Shown piece by piece: positions 43,320 to 53,512 of a stretch of DNA of 64,000 bases. Source of the DNA: DAOPYU01 sp942493245 (lineage in GTDB: Bacteria; Sumerlaeota; Sumerlaeia; UBA8349). The stretch is taken from the NCBI GenBank assembly GCA_942493245.1, contig OW818685.1, positions 930,001 to 994,000 of the forward strand, in the 5' to 3' direction. Under the pieces are notes generated by a model, which did no database searches, had not been told where the DNA came from, and saw only the letters and a program-made list of their open reading frames with translations. Made by a program: the position numbers and the translations under genes. Position 1 is the first letter of the stretch; the number at the start of each line of letters is the position of its first letter.

Positions 43320-46300
43320 CTACTCTACCGGGTTGATCACAATGGGCGGAGTCGGTGCCTGGGGTAGCACCTTCATCTTCGAGACCAAGGCCTGGTTTAA
43401 TAATGCCGCGCCTTCTACAGTGCCTGTCTTTGTCTGCAGAATGCCGATCCCACTCGATTTCGTCGGAAGCCCCGTCTTTGCATCGAAACCGGCATAGAAG
43501 TAACCCGAAATACCCGTCTGGCCAAGAACCTTCCTGATGCTGTTCTTTGCCTTCACGACCATCGCCAGGGGATTGCCTGCCGTACCGACCGCGCCACCCC
43601 TCAGGACCCCATTGACCTGAGCGTCCATCGCCTGCAGGAGTTCCAGATCCTTGTCCGATTGGATCAGTCCGGGACGCAGGTTGCCACCCGAGACCGTTAC
43701 CCTGTCGATCAGACCCACGAGTTCCTCCGCCACGACCGATCCCCCGCTGATCGTTACCACTTTGAGCACACGCCCCCGGATTGAAGAGGGAGTGGCTTCG
43801 CTCGCCGGAGCCGGAACGCCCCTGACCTCAGCCACGACCTTCGGCAAGGAGCCCACGGCGCCGAGACTCATCTTTTTCCCCTGTGCAGAACCTCGATAAA
43901 CCTTTGACGCCACGCTGAGCAGTTTCACCGGCTGGCCCGTACCCGTCATTGAGCCGACTTCCTCGATCACGGCTCCCGTTGACTTGATCGACATCGCAAC
44001 CGACGATGTCCCCGCCGTCTCGATGAATGTACGCGCGTAGAGGCCCAGATCCGAGGGCTTTTTCGCCCGGATCGAGATTGAGCCAAACTCGCGCGCCTTG
44101 AGGAAGGTGACCGACTTGGCCGAAACCGACTTGACCAGGCCCGAGGCTTCAAGCGAATACACCGGCACGTCGAATGCCAGCGTCTTGACGTCACCGGTGA
44201 CCGTGAGCGCTGGCACTTGGGTCAGGTTCTTCAGGTAGTAAATGCCCTTGGCCGGTTCGTCCACAGCGCCGGAGTGTTCCCGCTTGAGCCGCATGATTTT
44301 GATCGTACCGGTCTTCGAACCAGTGAACGTCAGATTGTTAGATGAGTCACGCGCCATTGTATAGCCCCTGGCTGTCACCTTGTAGTTCGCCGCTATAACC
44401 GTTTCGGCCGTCACCGCCGCTGTCACCGTTTCGCTCGGCGTACCGGGATTACCCTGAGCATCAAACGCCGTGACCGTGTAGGAATATGGGACTCCCGGAA
44501 CCGCAGTGTCGTCTGCGAACTCTGTCACCAAACCCACCGTCCAGGTGACCGGCATCGTGTCCGAGGTACCAGCCACGCGCGTCACCGAATAACCAGTGGC
44601 GCCTGTTACTGGAGTCCAATGGACCAGTATCATGTAGGTATTTCCAACCGCCGTTACGCTCGTTGGGGCGGTGAGGGTGTTTTCGGGGTCCTCCGTTAAC
44701 GGGTTTTCTGTACTCATGGGCGAAGAATTTGCGTCGCTTCCCCCGATCCCGAGTACACCAAGGCGTACCGTCCCGCCGATAGCTTCAATGCGTACCGGCT
44801 GGTTGATCCGACCGCATTCGCTCGTCTGGCCCGCGGCAATGCGGATTGTCCCGCCGGGCTCAACCGCAGCCAGCCCACCGACAAGCGTGGGGAATGGTTC
44901 GGTTGGAGTACCGCGGGGCACTCCGCTATAGCCGAAATTAACCCAGATGATCGGTGACCGCTCGGCAAAGATGGCCCTGAGTGACATGTTTTGGGTAACA
45001 TTATTGACGTTGAGGGGATTGTCAGTCGAGTAGTCTGCGCCATTAAGCGTCCATTTTACAAAGTAGTAACTCGACAATCCAACAGCCGCCACGGGCGTAC
45101 AATCACCACTGCGGATGACCTTCTGGGTGGTCACCCCAGTAAGGCTCGCCCCTGGTGTCCCGTCAGTCTGAAAAGCCACCGTATATTGCTCATCGAAGAT
45201 GGCTGTCACGGCCACATCAGTCGTCACGTTTGTTTCAGTTCTCGGATTACTCGTCGAACCATCACTCCATTGCAAGAAACCGTACCCCGTATCGGGAATC
45301 GCCTCGACCGGTAAGCCGCTTCCGCCATAGTCAACCGTCTGCGGCGTAATCCCGTAGATCGAACCTTTCGCGTCCGCGGTATAGGTCAGTGTGTACTGAT
45401 TGATCGTAAAAGTAGCCGTGATGGTCTTGGCCACGTCCATCTCCAGAACCAATGGATTCGTCGAGGTGGTGACATCCCCCGTCCAGCCAGTGAAATGGTA
45501 TCCCGTCTCAGGTATTGCCGTCAGGGTGACTAAACTGTCGTGGATGTAGACCGCCTGGTCAGGCGATTTAGCTACGGAACCGTGCGCGGCGTTCACGGTC
45601 AGGCTATACTCGTTGATTGCATACAGGCCGTCTTTGAGTCGCCAGTTGTACCAGACGTCGAACGTACCAGTACCTCTGAAGTCTTTCTGCACCACGACGC
45701 TGCCATAGACCACCGGGTTTCCGGTCACATCAATATAGCCGGCACTGTAGAGTACGCCGTTCAGATAGACTTTCGCGAGATTGACCTTCGGATGACCGGC
45801 GGCGGGGGACTCGACCATCAGGTTGGCCGGGTTGCCCGCACTAGACTGTACCATGTTGGCGCCGATCCAGAAAATCCCTTTCATTCCGGTGCCGGTTCCG
45901 GAATTCAAAATGGTCGCGAGATTCGAGCCATCCGCTTTGGGTGCTGTGCCGTCGATGGTGTCAATGAATACGTGGTCATGGGGATCGTTCACGGTGTCGG
46001 CGTTGCCGAATTCGGTGTTGAAATCTACGAGGTGAGCGGCGTCCTCGATACCGTCGCGATAGATGTTGCCTGCGGCGTCCGTGCCATAGTAACGGCCATG
46101 CTGTTTGGCGGCTACCTTGAAGTCTTCATAGGCACCCAGCAGGTCGGGCCATTTCAAGGTGCCTGCCGGGACGTGCTGGTCGAGTTGGGTGTACTGACGA
46201 TAGGTTCCATCCGGCAGGAGCGGTTTATCGGAGTAGGCGCCCGAAGCCGGAGGATCGCCGGGCGAGGTGCGATTCACTGGGTCATAAATGTCATTTCCCG

Positions 46301-49300
46301 CTCCGACTTTCCACGTCGTGTCGAAGAGAAGGGAGCCTTCGGTCCGGTAGCTGACAAACGGGTCGTAGCTGCCGCTGGTTTTGTCAATATGGCCACATTG
46401 CGATTTTGCGGGCATGTTGACATCGCTTTTCGTCCAGACTTCACCCCAATGCACTTTCGTGTTACCGCTCTGTGGAGTGATAGCCATCGAGATTAACGCC
46501 GCGCCGAGTTGCAATAATTGGGAATCGTTGACTGCAAAATTCGCTGTCAGCGTCTTAGTCGAATCCATCGTCACGATCAAAGGATTAGTCAAGGAGGTGG
46601 CGACATCAATATCGCCCATCCAACCGGTGAAATGGTACCGCGCCTCGGGCGTAGCTGTCAGAGTCACCGTCGTGCCGTGAGTGTAAGTCACCAGGTCAGG
46701 GGATTTCGCCACCGAACCGTGAGAGGCGGCGTTCACGGTCAGTCTATAATCGTTGAGCGAGAAGTTATCTGTGGATGTCAATAACCGAAGCCCGAAGCTG
46801 TTGTATATATTATTCTGGGTGTAGATGTAGCGATTCGCCGAGCGGCAGTTATGCGTCGAATTAAGCCAGGAACCGCCACGGAACACCCGGTATAAAGATG
46901 TCCCCTGCCACACGCTCCCGTCTGTAGGCGCCCCCATGTAATTGTCATGCCAGAAATCCTGGCACCACTCCCACACGTTCCCATACATGTCATAAAGCCC
47001 AAATTGGTTTGGCAACTTCCGGCCTACGGGATTTGCGCCGCTGGCATTGCTCTCCCACCACATGTAATCGGACCTGTTTCCCGGCAACACCCCTGCCGGG
47101 CCATCTTGATGGATATCGTCCAACGGATTTCCAGATGCATCCAGAAGCGAATCGCCGAAGAAGAAACGTGTCTGAGTTCCCGCTCGGCAAGCGTATTCCC
47201 ATTCCGCTTCGCTTGGCAGGCGCATGGTTACCTGACCTAGACCCATGGAAAAGAAGTAGTCGTTCAGTTTCTTGAGGAAACCAGTCGTCGGGTCACAAAT
47301 GTCATCCCATGAGAGGTTATAGACAGGATAGTTCTCGCCTACACCATAATTTCTGGCGGGATTGGAACCCATGATAGCCTGCCACTGTTCTTGTGTTACC
47401 TCGTATTTTCCCATGTAGAACTCATAACCAATGTTCACCGTATGCACCGGTCCTTCATCTGAACTGCGACTGCGCTCAGTGTCGGGCGAGCCCATCTGGA
47501 ACGATCCGGATGGAATGCTTACAAGTACGAGTGGTACGTTGCCCGGAAGGTAAACCGTGACTTCATTGGGAGGGGGAAGATTGGTCGCGAAATGCGCCAT
47601 CAGTGTTTTCGCTGCATCCATCGTCACCACAAGCGGATTGGCCATGATCGTCGCCGAACCGCTCCAGCCTGTGAAGTGGTACCCCACCGCAGGCATCGCA
47701 GTCAAAGTCACCGTCGTACCATACGTGTAGGTCGTCTGATCCGGTGATTTAGCCACAGAACCGTTCACCGCTTCGACCGTCAGAGCGTACTCATTGATTG
47801 CGAAGTTTGCCGTGAGTGTTTTCGTCGAATCCATTGTTACCACGAGTGGATTGGTCAGGCTCGTCGCAGAGCCACTCCAACTCGTAAAGTGATATCCGAC
47901 CGCAGGCGTCGCGGTTATTGTCACTGAGGTGCCGTGGGTGTAGATCGCCTGATCCGGCAACTTCGTCACCGTACCGCCATTTGCAGGGTTGGCCATGACC
48001 GTCACCGTATAGGTCGGAATCGCCTTGAACTTCGCCGTGAAGGTTTTGTCTGCGTCCGCTACTGTGTGCTGGAACGAAGTCGCCGCCGAAATCGTTGTGG
48101 TACCATCCGTCCAGCCCCGGAACGTAAAGCCGTCCGCCGCCACCGCAGTCAGGGCTACCGATGTACCATTGGCGTAGATCACTTGATCCGGAGACTTCGA
48201 CACTGTACCGCTATCGGTCGGATCAGCCACGACCGTCACCGTGTAGGTAGGAATCAGATCGAAGGTCGCCGTGAGTGTCTTCGCTGCGTCCATCGTCACC
48301 TCAATCGGGTTGAGCGTGCTTGTTACTGCACCGCTCCAACCGGTGAAGTGGTACCCTGTCGTGGGTGTGGCAGTCAGGATCACAACCATCCGGGCAACGT
48401 ATTTGCCGTCGCTACCTGGCACGGGACTCGCGCTGATCGTGCCCCCACCAGAAGGATTCGCTGTCAGGCCCAGTGTGTAGCGTGCCGCCACCACAGTCAA
48501 CTGAATGTCCTGCGTCTCGGAAATGCCCAATGTGGCGTTCGTGAAGGTCAACGTGTCCGTATAAATGCCCACCGCCAGAGTATTGGCCCCGGAGTTGACC
48601 GACACCGTCACCGCAACACTCGCACCCGACGCCAGCGTCCCACTGGCGGAACCCGACAGGTCCAACCACGCGGCCGTTTTACTCACCGTCCAATTCAGAG
48701 CGGATTCGCCCGTGTTGCTCAACGTGTACACCTTGCTTACCGGACTGAACGGACCGCCCTCCGGTCCACTCAAGACGAAGATATCTCTCGGCTCGACCAC
48801 CAACCCCACGTACTCATCCGCGCCGATGTCGAAGTCCGAACCGTCGCCACGGGGCTCCGAGGTTCCGTTCACCGGGCGCGTGTCGCCTTCGAAGTCCGTA
48901 GTCAGCGCCACCGAGCCACCCGCGTCTATGCATGGAGAAGCGGGGGAAAGACGATAAGAGGCAACAAAACTCGGATCGGTAAGAATGTTTCCGACACCGC
49001 CACTGACTCCACCCGCAATATCGCAATAGTTGACGTTGCCGGGGGAATACCCTTGGAGTTGATCCGGCGAATTGCCCCAAAAGATCGTGTTTGTCACGAG
49101 GGAGAGGCTGTCCGCACGCCCCCCAGCGCCTTCAGCGACCGATGAGCCACTTGGGCCTCCACCGTCTCCAGAGCCACCTGTGCCGGCCGCATTGTTGTCC
49201 AAGACGGTGTTGTTGGCGAGAGACGCGCCCTCGGCATAAACACCGGCTCCCCTCGCAATCCCATGTCCTCCACTAACAGGCGGAGGAGGAAGAGGAAACT

Positions 49301-52300
49301 CCACTGCAGGATCAACGGAAGACTTCCCGTCGCCGCCAATGCTCTTAGTAAAATTGGAGGCTATCACATTGTTGAGCAAAGTGGATTGGAAACCATACGC
49401 TCCGCCTCCGGTTGCTGTGCAGTCTCCCCCAGGAGCGCCCCACGAATAGCCGCCCCATCCCCTTGCGTCGGCGTGACCGCCCTTAGCCGACGCGGAATTC
49501 CCCAAGAGAACATTGCTATCCAACGTGGCTCTCGGGACGTACGCTCCGCCCCCTTCTCCAGTTCCGGAGCCTCCCGGTATAGCACCCCAGTCTAGACTTG
49601 CGCACCCACCAACTCCAGTGACCGCGTTAGCCAAGATCGTGTTCTTTTTCAAGGTGGCTTCCGGAGCATAAATCCCCCCCCCTCTAGCCACTCCGTTTCC
49701 GGTACCATGTAGATACGGTCCTGAGCCAACGGCATGACAAGTGTTGGATTCAATCACATTCGAGGCAATCGCACTTGCAGGAGCATACATTCCGCCACCT
49801 TCCGCTGTGCCAGAGCTCGGAGGGCCATCCCAATAACCGTGTAGGGCCTCGATCGTATTGCCCTGCATGAGATTATATGTGATAGTACTGAGACGATCAC
49901 AGAAAAGCCCCCCCCCGCGGACGTAGTAGTTGTCGTAGCTATAGGCGAGAAGTACCGAATTCGACGTGAATCTGTTCCCAGAGACTATGCCCTCCGTGAC
50001 ATAAGCCCCGCCACCGGAGAGAGAAGTAGAATACCTACCCCCCTCGACGCGGTTCAAGGCCAAGGTATTGCCCACTATCACTGAGTGAATGCCCGGTCCG
50101 CAATAGATCCCGCCTCCACTGATGTTTGTCTCTTCGGACTCTATTCCATTCTCTTTCACGATATTGTTGACTATGGTCACTGTTCCACTCGACGTGGCAT
50201 AAATGCCACCACCGCCGTGACCTACTTCCCAATCTATGCAATACCCATGTAGAATGGTGAAGCCGTCGATTGTGACATCGGCATCGGTAATCTGTATAAC
50301 CGAATCCGCATACCTGCCGTCTAGGATGGTGTTTGCCACCGTTTCGGTACTCGCGGGATCGGTCGAGCGCAAAATGATGTTCTTGCCCGAGATTGTGACG
50401 TTTTCGTAATATGTTCCCGGCATAACCACAATCACGTCCCCGCTGAAAGCCATATCAACAGCATTCTGAACACTATTGTGCCAAGTGTTCCGAGTTCCGT
50501 TGCGGACCACATTGATCGCGAAGTTTGCCGTCAGCGTCTCTGTCGCGTCCATCGTCACCACAAGCGGGTTATCCGTGGTCGTCACCGAGCCGCTCCACCC
50601 CGTGAAGTGGTACCCCACAGCAGGCGTCGCGGTCAACGTCACCGTCGTACCATACGTGTAGGTCGTCTGATCCGGTGATTTCGCCACAGAACCGTTTACC
50701 GCTTCGACCGTCAGAGCGTACTCATTGATTGCGAAGGTTGCAATCACCGAGATGTTTGTCGTCACGTTTGTGTCGGTTCTCGGATTGACCATCGAGTCAT
50801 CACTCCATTGCACGAAGTGATAGCCTGTTACTGGAACCGCCTCAACCGACGTGCCACTATAACCGTAATCGACCGTCTGGGATGTACTCCCAGAGATCGT
50901 CCCATTCGTTCCAGCCGTATAGATCAACGTGTACTCATTGATCGCGAAGTTTGCCGTGAGTGTTTTCGTCGAATCCATTGTCACAACGAGCGGATTGGAC
51001 GTGCTCGTTGTCGTACCACTCCAGTCCGTGAAGTGGTACCCGACCGCAGGCGTGGCAGTTAGTGTCACTGAGGTGCCGTACGAATAAGTAGCCTGGTTCG
51101 GTGACTTCACCAGCGAGCCATGTACCGCCTCGACTACCAGAGCGTACTGATTGATCGCGAAGTTTGCCGTGAGTGTTTTCGTCGAATCCATTGTCACAAC
51201 GAGCGGATTGGACGTGCTCGTTGTCGTACCACTCCAGTCCGTGAAGTGGTACCCGACCGCAGGCGTGGCAGTTAGTGTCACTGAGGTGCCGTACGAATAA
51301 GTAGCCTGGTTCGGTGACTTCACCAGCGAGCCATGTACCGCCTCGACTACCAGAGCGTACTGATTGATCGCAAAGTTTGCCGTAAGTGTTTTCGTCGAAT
51401 CCATTGTCACCACGAGCGGATTAGACGTGCTCGTTGTCGTACCACTCCAACCCGTGAAGTGGTACCCGACCGTAGGCGTGGCGGTTAGTGTCACTGAGGT
51501 GCCGTACGAATAAGTAGCCTGGTTCGGTGACTTCACCAGCGAGCCATGTACCGCCTCGACTACCAGAGCGTACTGATTGATCGCGAAGTTTGCCGTAAGT
51601 GTTTTCGTCGAATCCATTGTCACCACGAGCGGATTAGACGTACTCGTTGTCGTACCACTCCAACCCGTGAAGTGGTACCCGACCGCAGGCGTGGCGGTTA
51701 GTGTCACTGAGGTGCCGTGCGGGAAACTGGTTCCGAGCGGGGATATCAAGATGCTCCCGTTTTCACTCGCCGTCGAAAGAGGCCAGATGATGCGGTTGTA
51801 GGCCCCTGTCACAAGGACCGTCTCGCTGGTCAAGACCTCAACCAATTGGTCTGCCGGTTTGACCCAGCCATAGACGTCTTTGAACGTCAGGGTATAAGGC
51901 CCGACTCGAGTTACCACTGTATCGGCACTTTCGTGCCACACTCCAGGCGCTTCACTTGTCAGACGCCATTGCGCCCCGGCAGCCACCGCCTCGGGCGGGG
52001 TTATTATCACCTGCAAACAGCTATTGGCCACAATCGCCTGTGAATGAGTGTATCCCTCTGCGATGGCCACAAAACCACTGTTAGGAGAGGGTACTGTAGA
52101 CTGGCTGTCCCCCCACGCCACGATCGAACCGTCGGACCTAAGACCTAAATTGTGGTACCCTCCCGTCGCGATGGCCACAAAACCACTGTTGGGCGAAGGA
52201 ACAGTACACTGACCATAATCATTATCTCCCCATGCCACTATCGAACCGTCGGACTTTAGACCTAGACTGTGGGCATCCCCTGCCGAGATCGCCACAAAAC

Positions 52301-53198
52301 CGCTGTTGGGAGAAGGAACAGTACTCTGGCCGTACAAGCCCGTCCTCCATACTACCAACGAACCGTCGGACTTTAGGCCCAGACTGTGGGAATACCCCGC
52401 CGCGACAGCCACAAAACCACTGTTGGGTGAGGGAACGGAATGTTGACCATAGATGTTATCCCCCCATACTACAATCGAACCATCGGACTTCAGACCCAGA
52501 CTGCGCCAAGTACTCGCCGCGAGGGCCACAAAATCGCTGTTAGGTGAAGGAGGCGTAGCGGGAACAAAGGACAAACCATTATCGATCTGCCCCCACGCCA
52601 CAATCGAACCATCGGGCTTCAAGCCCAGACTGTGGTACTCCCCTGCAGCTATGGCCATAAAATCGCTATTGGGCGAGGGAACTGTACACGGGTTGTGCCC
52701 CCATGCGACGATCGAACCGTCGGATTTCAGTCCCAGACTGTGACGCGCCCCTCCAGCAACGGCCACAAAATCGCTATTGGGTGAGGGAATGATGAACTCG
52801 TCGTTGCTGTTATACCCCCACGCCTGTACCATTCCACTCGGAGCAAACCCGAACGTGGCCATCAGGGTCTTCGTTGTATCCATTGTGAGAATCAGCGGAT
52901 TGGCTGTTTCTTGCCCCACCTGGACATCTCCCATCCAGTTGGCGAACCGGTAACCCTGGCGCGTGCCAGCGTAGAGAGTTACGGTGGTACCGCTGGAATA
53001 ATCGCCTTGGAGGGGTGTCTGTATGAGATAGCCTTGCGTATTTGGCGCTGTAGCCGAAAGAGTGTAAGCCGACACCATCTGCGGATGGGCGGTACAGAGC
53101 AGGAAAATTCCCCACACTATCCAGAATAGAAGCCGCTTCCGAAACCGGCTTGGCGCAATTGTTGATTCTGCTCTCCAAATGGTCCCGGCACTTCCCAT
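43320..53198 (-). CDS. Giant exported multidomain repeat protein 1 (3292 residues)
   Basis: Signal peptide at about 20-44 (KRLLFWIVWGIFLLCTAH, cut near MVSA). Then: an InlB-like repeat (45-115), seven RCC1 repeats (about 120-385), a PEGA-like domain (ITPPEAVAAGAQWRL), six to seven divergent InlB B-repeats (460-890), a parallel beta-helix (about 900-1430, many GGGIYA turns), a BACON-like domain (about 1470-1570), further InlB repeats (1570-1880), a sulfatase-modifying/FGE-like domain (about 1890-2136; RLPSEAEWEYACRAG, GNVWEWCQD, FRGGSWLNSTHNCR, with one of the two catalytic Cys replaced by Asn), an unrecognised 300-residue region (about 2226-2530), more InlB repeats, an Fn3-like domain, and a C-terminal region (about 2934-3292) shared with protein 2 and ending INPVE. 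Probably a surface-exposed adhesin or binding protein. The GGGGGAA RBS lies 9 bases before ATG 53198. Confidence 0.88.
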   Translation of the reverse strand: MGSAGTIWRAESTIAPSRFRKRLLFWIVWGIFLLCTAHPQMVSAYTLSATAPNTQGYLIQTPLQGDYSSGTTVTLYAGTRQGYRFANWMGDVQVGQETANPLILTMDTTKTLMATFGFAPSGMVQAWGYNSNDEFIIPSPNSDFVAVAGGARHSLGLKSDGSIVAWGHNPCTVPSPNSDFMAIAAGEYHSLGLKPDGSIVAWGQIDNGLSFVPATPPSPNSDFVALAASTWRSLGLKSDGSIVVWGDNIYGQHSVPSPNSGFVAVAAGYSHSLGLKSDGSLVVWRTGLYGQSTVPSPNSGFVAISAGDAHSLGLKSDGSIVAWGDNDYGQCTVPSPNSGFVAIATGGYHNLGLRSDGSIVAWGDSQSTVPSPNSGFVAIAEGYTHSQAIVANSCLQVIITPPEAVAAGAQWRLTSEAPGVWHESADTVVTRVGPYTLTFKDVYGWVKPADQLVEVLTSETVLVTGAYNRIIWPLSTASENGSILISPLGTSFPHGTSVTLTATPAVGYHFTGWSGTTTSTSNPLVVTMDSTKTLTANFAINQYALVVEAVHGSLVKSPNQATYSYGTSVTLTATPTVGYHFTGWSGTTTSTSNPLVVTMDSTKTLTANFAINQYALVVEAVHGSLVKSPNQATYSYGTSVTLTATPAVGYHFTDWSGTTTSTSNPLVVTMDSTKTLTANFAINQYALVVEAVHGSLVKSPNQATYSYGTSVTLTATPAVGYHFTDWSGTTTSTSNPLVVTMDSTKTLTANFAINEYTLIYTAGTNGTISGSTSQTVDYGYSGTSVEAVPVTGYHFVQWSDDSMVNPRTDTNVTTNISVIATFAINEYALTVEAVNGSVAKSPDQTTYTYGTTVTLTATPAVGYHFTGWSGSVTTTDNPLVVTMDATETLTANFAINVVRNGTRNTWHNSVQNAVDMAFSGDVIVVMPGTYYENVTISGKNIILRSTDPASTETVANTILDGRYADSVIQITDADVTIDGFTILHGYCIDWEVGHGGGGIYATSSGTVTIVNNIVKENGIESEETNISGGGIYCGPGIHSVIVGNTLALNRVEGGRYSTSLSGGGAYVTEGIVSGNRFTSNSVLLAYSYDNYYVRGGGLFCDRLSTITYNLMQGNTIEALHGYWDGPPSSGTAEGGGMYAPASAIASNVIESNTCHAVGSGPYLHGTGNGVARGGGIYAPEATLKKNTILANAVTGVGGCASLDWGAIPGGSGTGEGGGAYVPRATLDSNVLLGNSASAKGGHADARGWGGYSWGAPGGDCTATGGGAYGFQSTLLNNVIASNFTKSIGGDGKSSVDPAVEFPLPPPPVSGGHGIARGAGVYAEGASLANNTVLDNNAAGTGGSGDGGGPSGSSVAEGAGGRADSLSLVTNTIFWGNSPDQLQGYSPGNVNYCDIAGGVSGGVGNILTDPSFVASYRLSPASPCIDAGGSVALTTDFEGDTRPVNGTSEPRGDGSDFDIGADEYVGLVVEPRDIFVLSGPEGGPFSPVSKVYTLSNTGESALNWTVSKTAAWLDLSGSASGTLASGASVAVTVSVNSGANTLAVGIYTDTLTFTNATLGISETQDIQLTVVAARYTLGLTANPSGGGTISASPVPGSDGKYVARMVVILTATPTTGYHFTGWSGAVTSTLNPIEVTMDAAKTLTATFDLIPTYTVTVVADPTDSGTVSKSPDQVIYANGTSVALTAVAADGFTFRGWTDGTTTISAATSFQHTVADADKTFTAKFKAIPTYTVTVMANPANGGTVTKLPDQAIYTHGTSVTITATPAVGYHFTSWSGSATSLTNPLVVTMDSTKTLTANFAINEYALTVEAVNGSVAKSPDQTTYTYGTTVTLTAMPAVGYHFTGWSGSATIMANPLVVTMDAAKTLMAHFATNLPPPNEVTVYLPGNVPLVLVSIPSGSFQMGSPDTERSRSSDEGPVHTVNIGYEFYMGKYEVTQEQWQAIMGSNPARNYGVGENYPVYNLSWDDICDPTTGFLKKLNDYFFSMGLGQVTMRLPSEAEWEYACRAGTQTRFFFGDSLLDASGNPLDDIHQDGPAGVLPGNRSDYMWWESNASGANPVGRKLPNQFGLYDMYGNVWEWCQDFWHDNYMGAPTDGSVWQGTSLYRVFRGGSWLNSTHNCRSANRYIYTQNNIYNSFGLRLLTSTDNFSLNDYRLTVNAASHGSVAKSPDLVTYTHGTTVTLTATPEARYHFTGWMGDIDVATSLTNPLIVTMDSTKTLTANFAVNDSQLLQLGAALISMAITPQSGNTKVHWGEVWTKSDVNMPAKSQCGHIDKTSGSYDPFVSYRTEGSLLFDTTWKVGAGNDIYDPVNRTSPGDPPASGAYSDKPLLPDGTYRQYTQLDQHVPAGTLKWPDLLGAYEDFKVAAKQHGRYYGTDAAGNIYRDGIEDAAHLVDFNTEFGNADTVNDPHDHVFIDTIDGTAPKADGSNLATILNSGTGTGMKGIFWIGANMVQSSAGNPANLMVESPAAGHPKVNLAKVYLNGVLYSAGYIDVTGNPVVYGSVVVQKDFRGTGTFDVWYNWRLKDGLYAINEYSLTVNAAHGSVAKSPDQAVYIHDSLVTLTAIPETGYHFTGWTGDVTTSTNPLVLEMDVAKTITATFTINQYTLTYTADAKGSIYGITPQTVDYGGSGLPVEAIPDTGYGFLQWSDGSTSNPRTETNVTTDVAVTAIFDEQYTVAFQTDGTPGASLTGVTTQKVIRSGDCTPVAAVGLSSYYFVKWTLNGADYSTDNPLNVNNVTQNMSLRAIFAERSPIIWVNFGYSGVPRGTPTEPFPTLVGGLAAVEPGGTIRIAAGQTSECGRINQPVRIEAIGGTVRLGVLGIGGSDANSSPMSTENPLTEDPENTLTAPTSVTAVGNTYMILVHWTPVTGATGYSVTRVAGTSDTMPVTWTVGLVTEFADDTAVPGVPYSYTVTAFDAQGNPGTPSETVTAAVTAETVIAANYKVTARGYTMARDSSNNLTFTGSKTGTIKIMRLKREHSGAVDEPAKGIYYLKNLTQVPALTVTGDVKTLAFDVPVYSLEASGLVKSVSAKSVTFLKAREFGSISIRAKKPSDLGLYARTFIETAGTSSVAMSIKSTGAVIEEVGSMTGTGQPVKLLSVASKVYRGSAQGKKMSLGAVGSLPKVVAEVRGVPAPASEATPSSIRGRVLKVVTISGGSVVAEELVGLIDRVTVSGGNLRPGLIQSDKDLELLQAMDAQVNGVLRGGAVGTAGNPLAMVVKAKNSIRKVLGQTGISGYFYAGFDAKTGLPTKSSGIGILQTKTGTVEGAALLNQALVSKMKVLPQAPTPPIVINPVE
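50932..51718 (-). repeat. Near-identical 213-bp tandem repeats inside giant gene 1
   Basis: Four units of 213 bases (71 residues) start at 50932, 51145, 51358 and 51571. Units one and two look identical to the base by eye; the later two differ at a few bases. Each codes for one InlB B-repeat. Such identity suggests recent expansion by unequal recombination. Confidence 0.85.
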
Positions 53199-53440
53199 TC
53201 TTATGTTCCCCCAGAACAGACGGATTTACGTCTCTCATTCTCTCAAACCTTGGAAGGATGCTATCACTTTCTTCAGAGGGAGTCTATTTCAAAGCGAATT
53301 TAGGAACTTATAAACCTGTCCAGTATGAACGGCCGTGGGGAGTAAGAAATGCCCCGCTTTCTCTCCTTTTTGCCTCCAGCATGTGTTTCGGAATGCTGCG
53401 AAGATACGAAAATCAGGAAGAAAACCCCAAGAATACAGAG

Positions 53441-53473
53441 AGGGGGAGCAGCCCCTTTTCGGCACCTCCCCCT
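53441..53473 (-). terminator. Possible terminator after second giant gene
   Basis: AGGGGGAG at 53441-53448 pairs with CTCCCCCT at 53466-53473 across a 17-base loop, 40 bases after the stop of giant gene 2. The rest of the 314-base gap between the giant genes has a small hairpin (AGACG/CGTCT, 53217-53232) near the start of giant gene 1 and no gene. Confidence 0.4.
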
Positions 53474-53512
53474 CCTGCATGAAGCATTCCACTTTTTCCG
53501 GAGAATCTCTTT

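Noticed and set aside
45540..46496. 318-codon plus-strand frame inside giant gene 1
   Set aside because: Lies fully within the minus-strand giant gene and has no family match.
50932..51718. Regular repeats that might be a CRISPR array
   Set aside because: Repeats are 213 bases, in frame, and code for InlB B-repeats; there are no short repeats with unique spacers.
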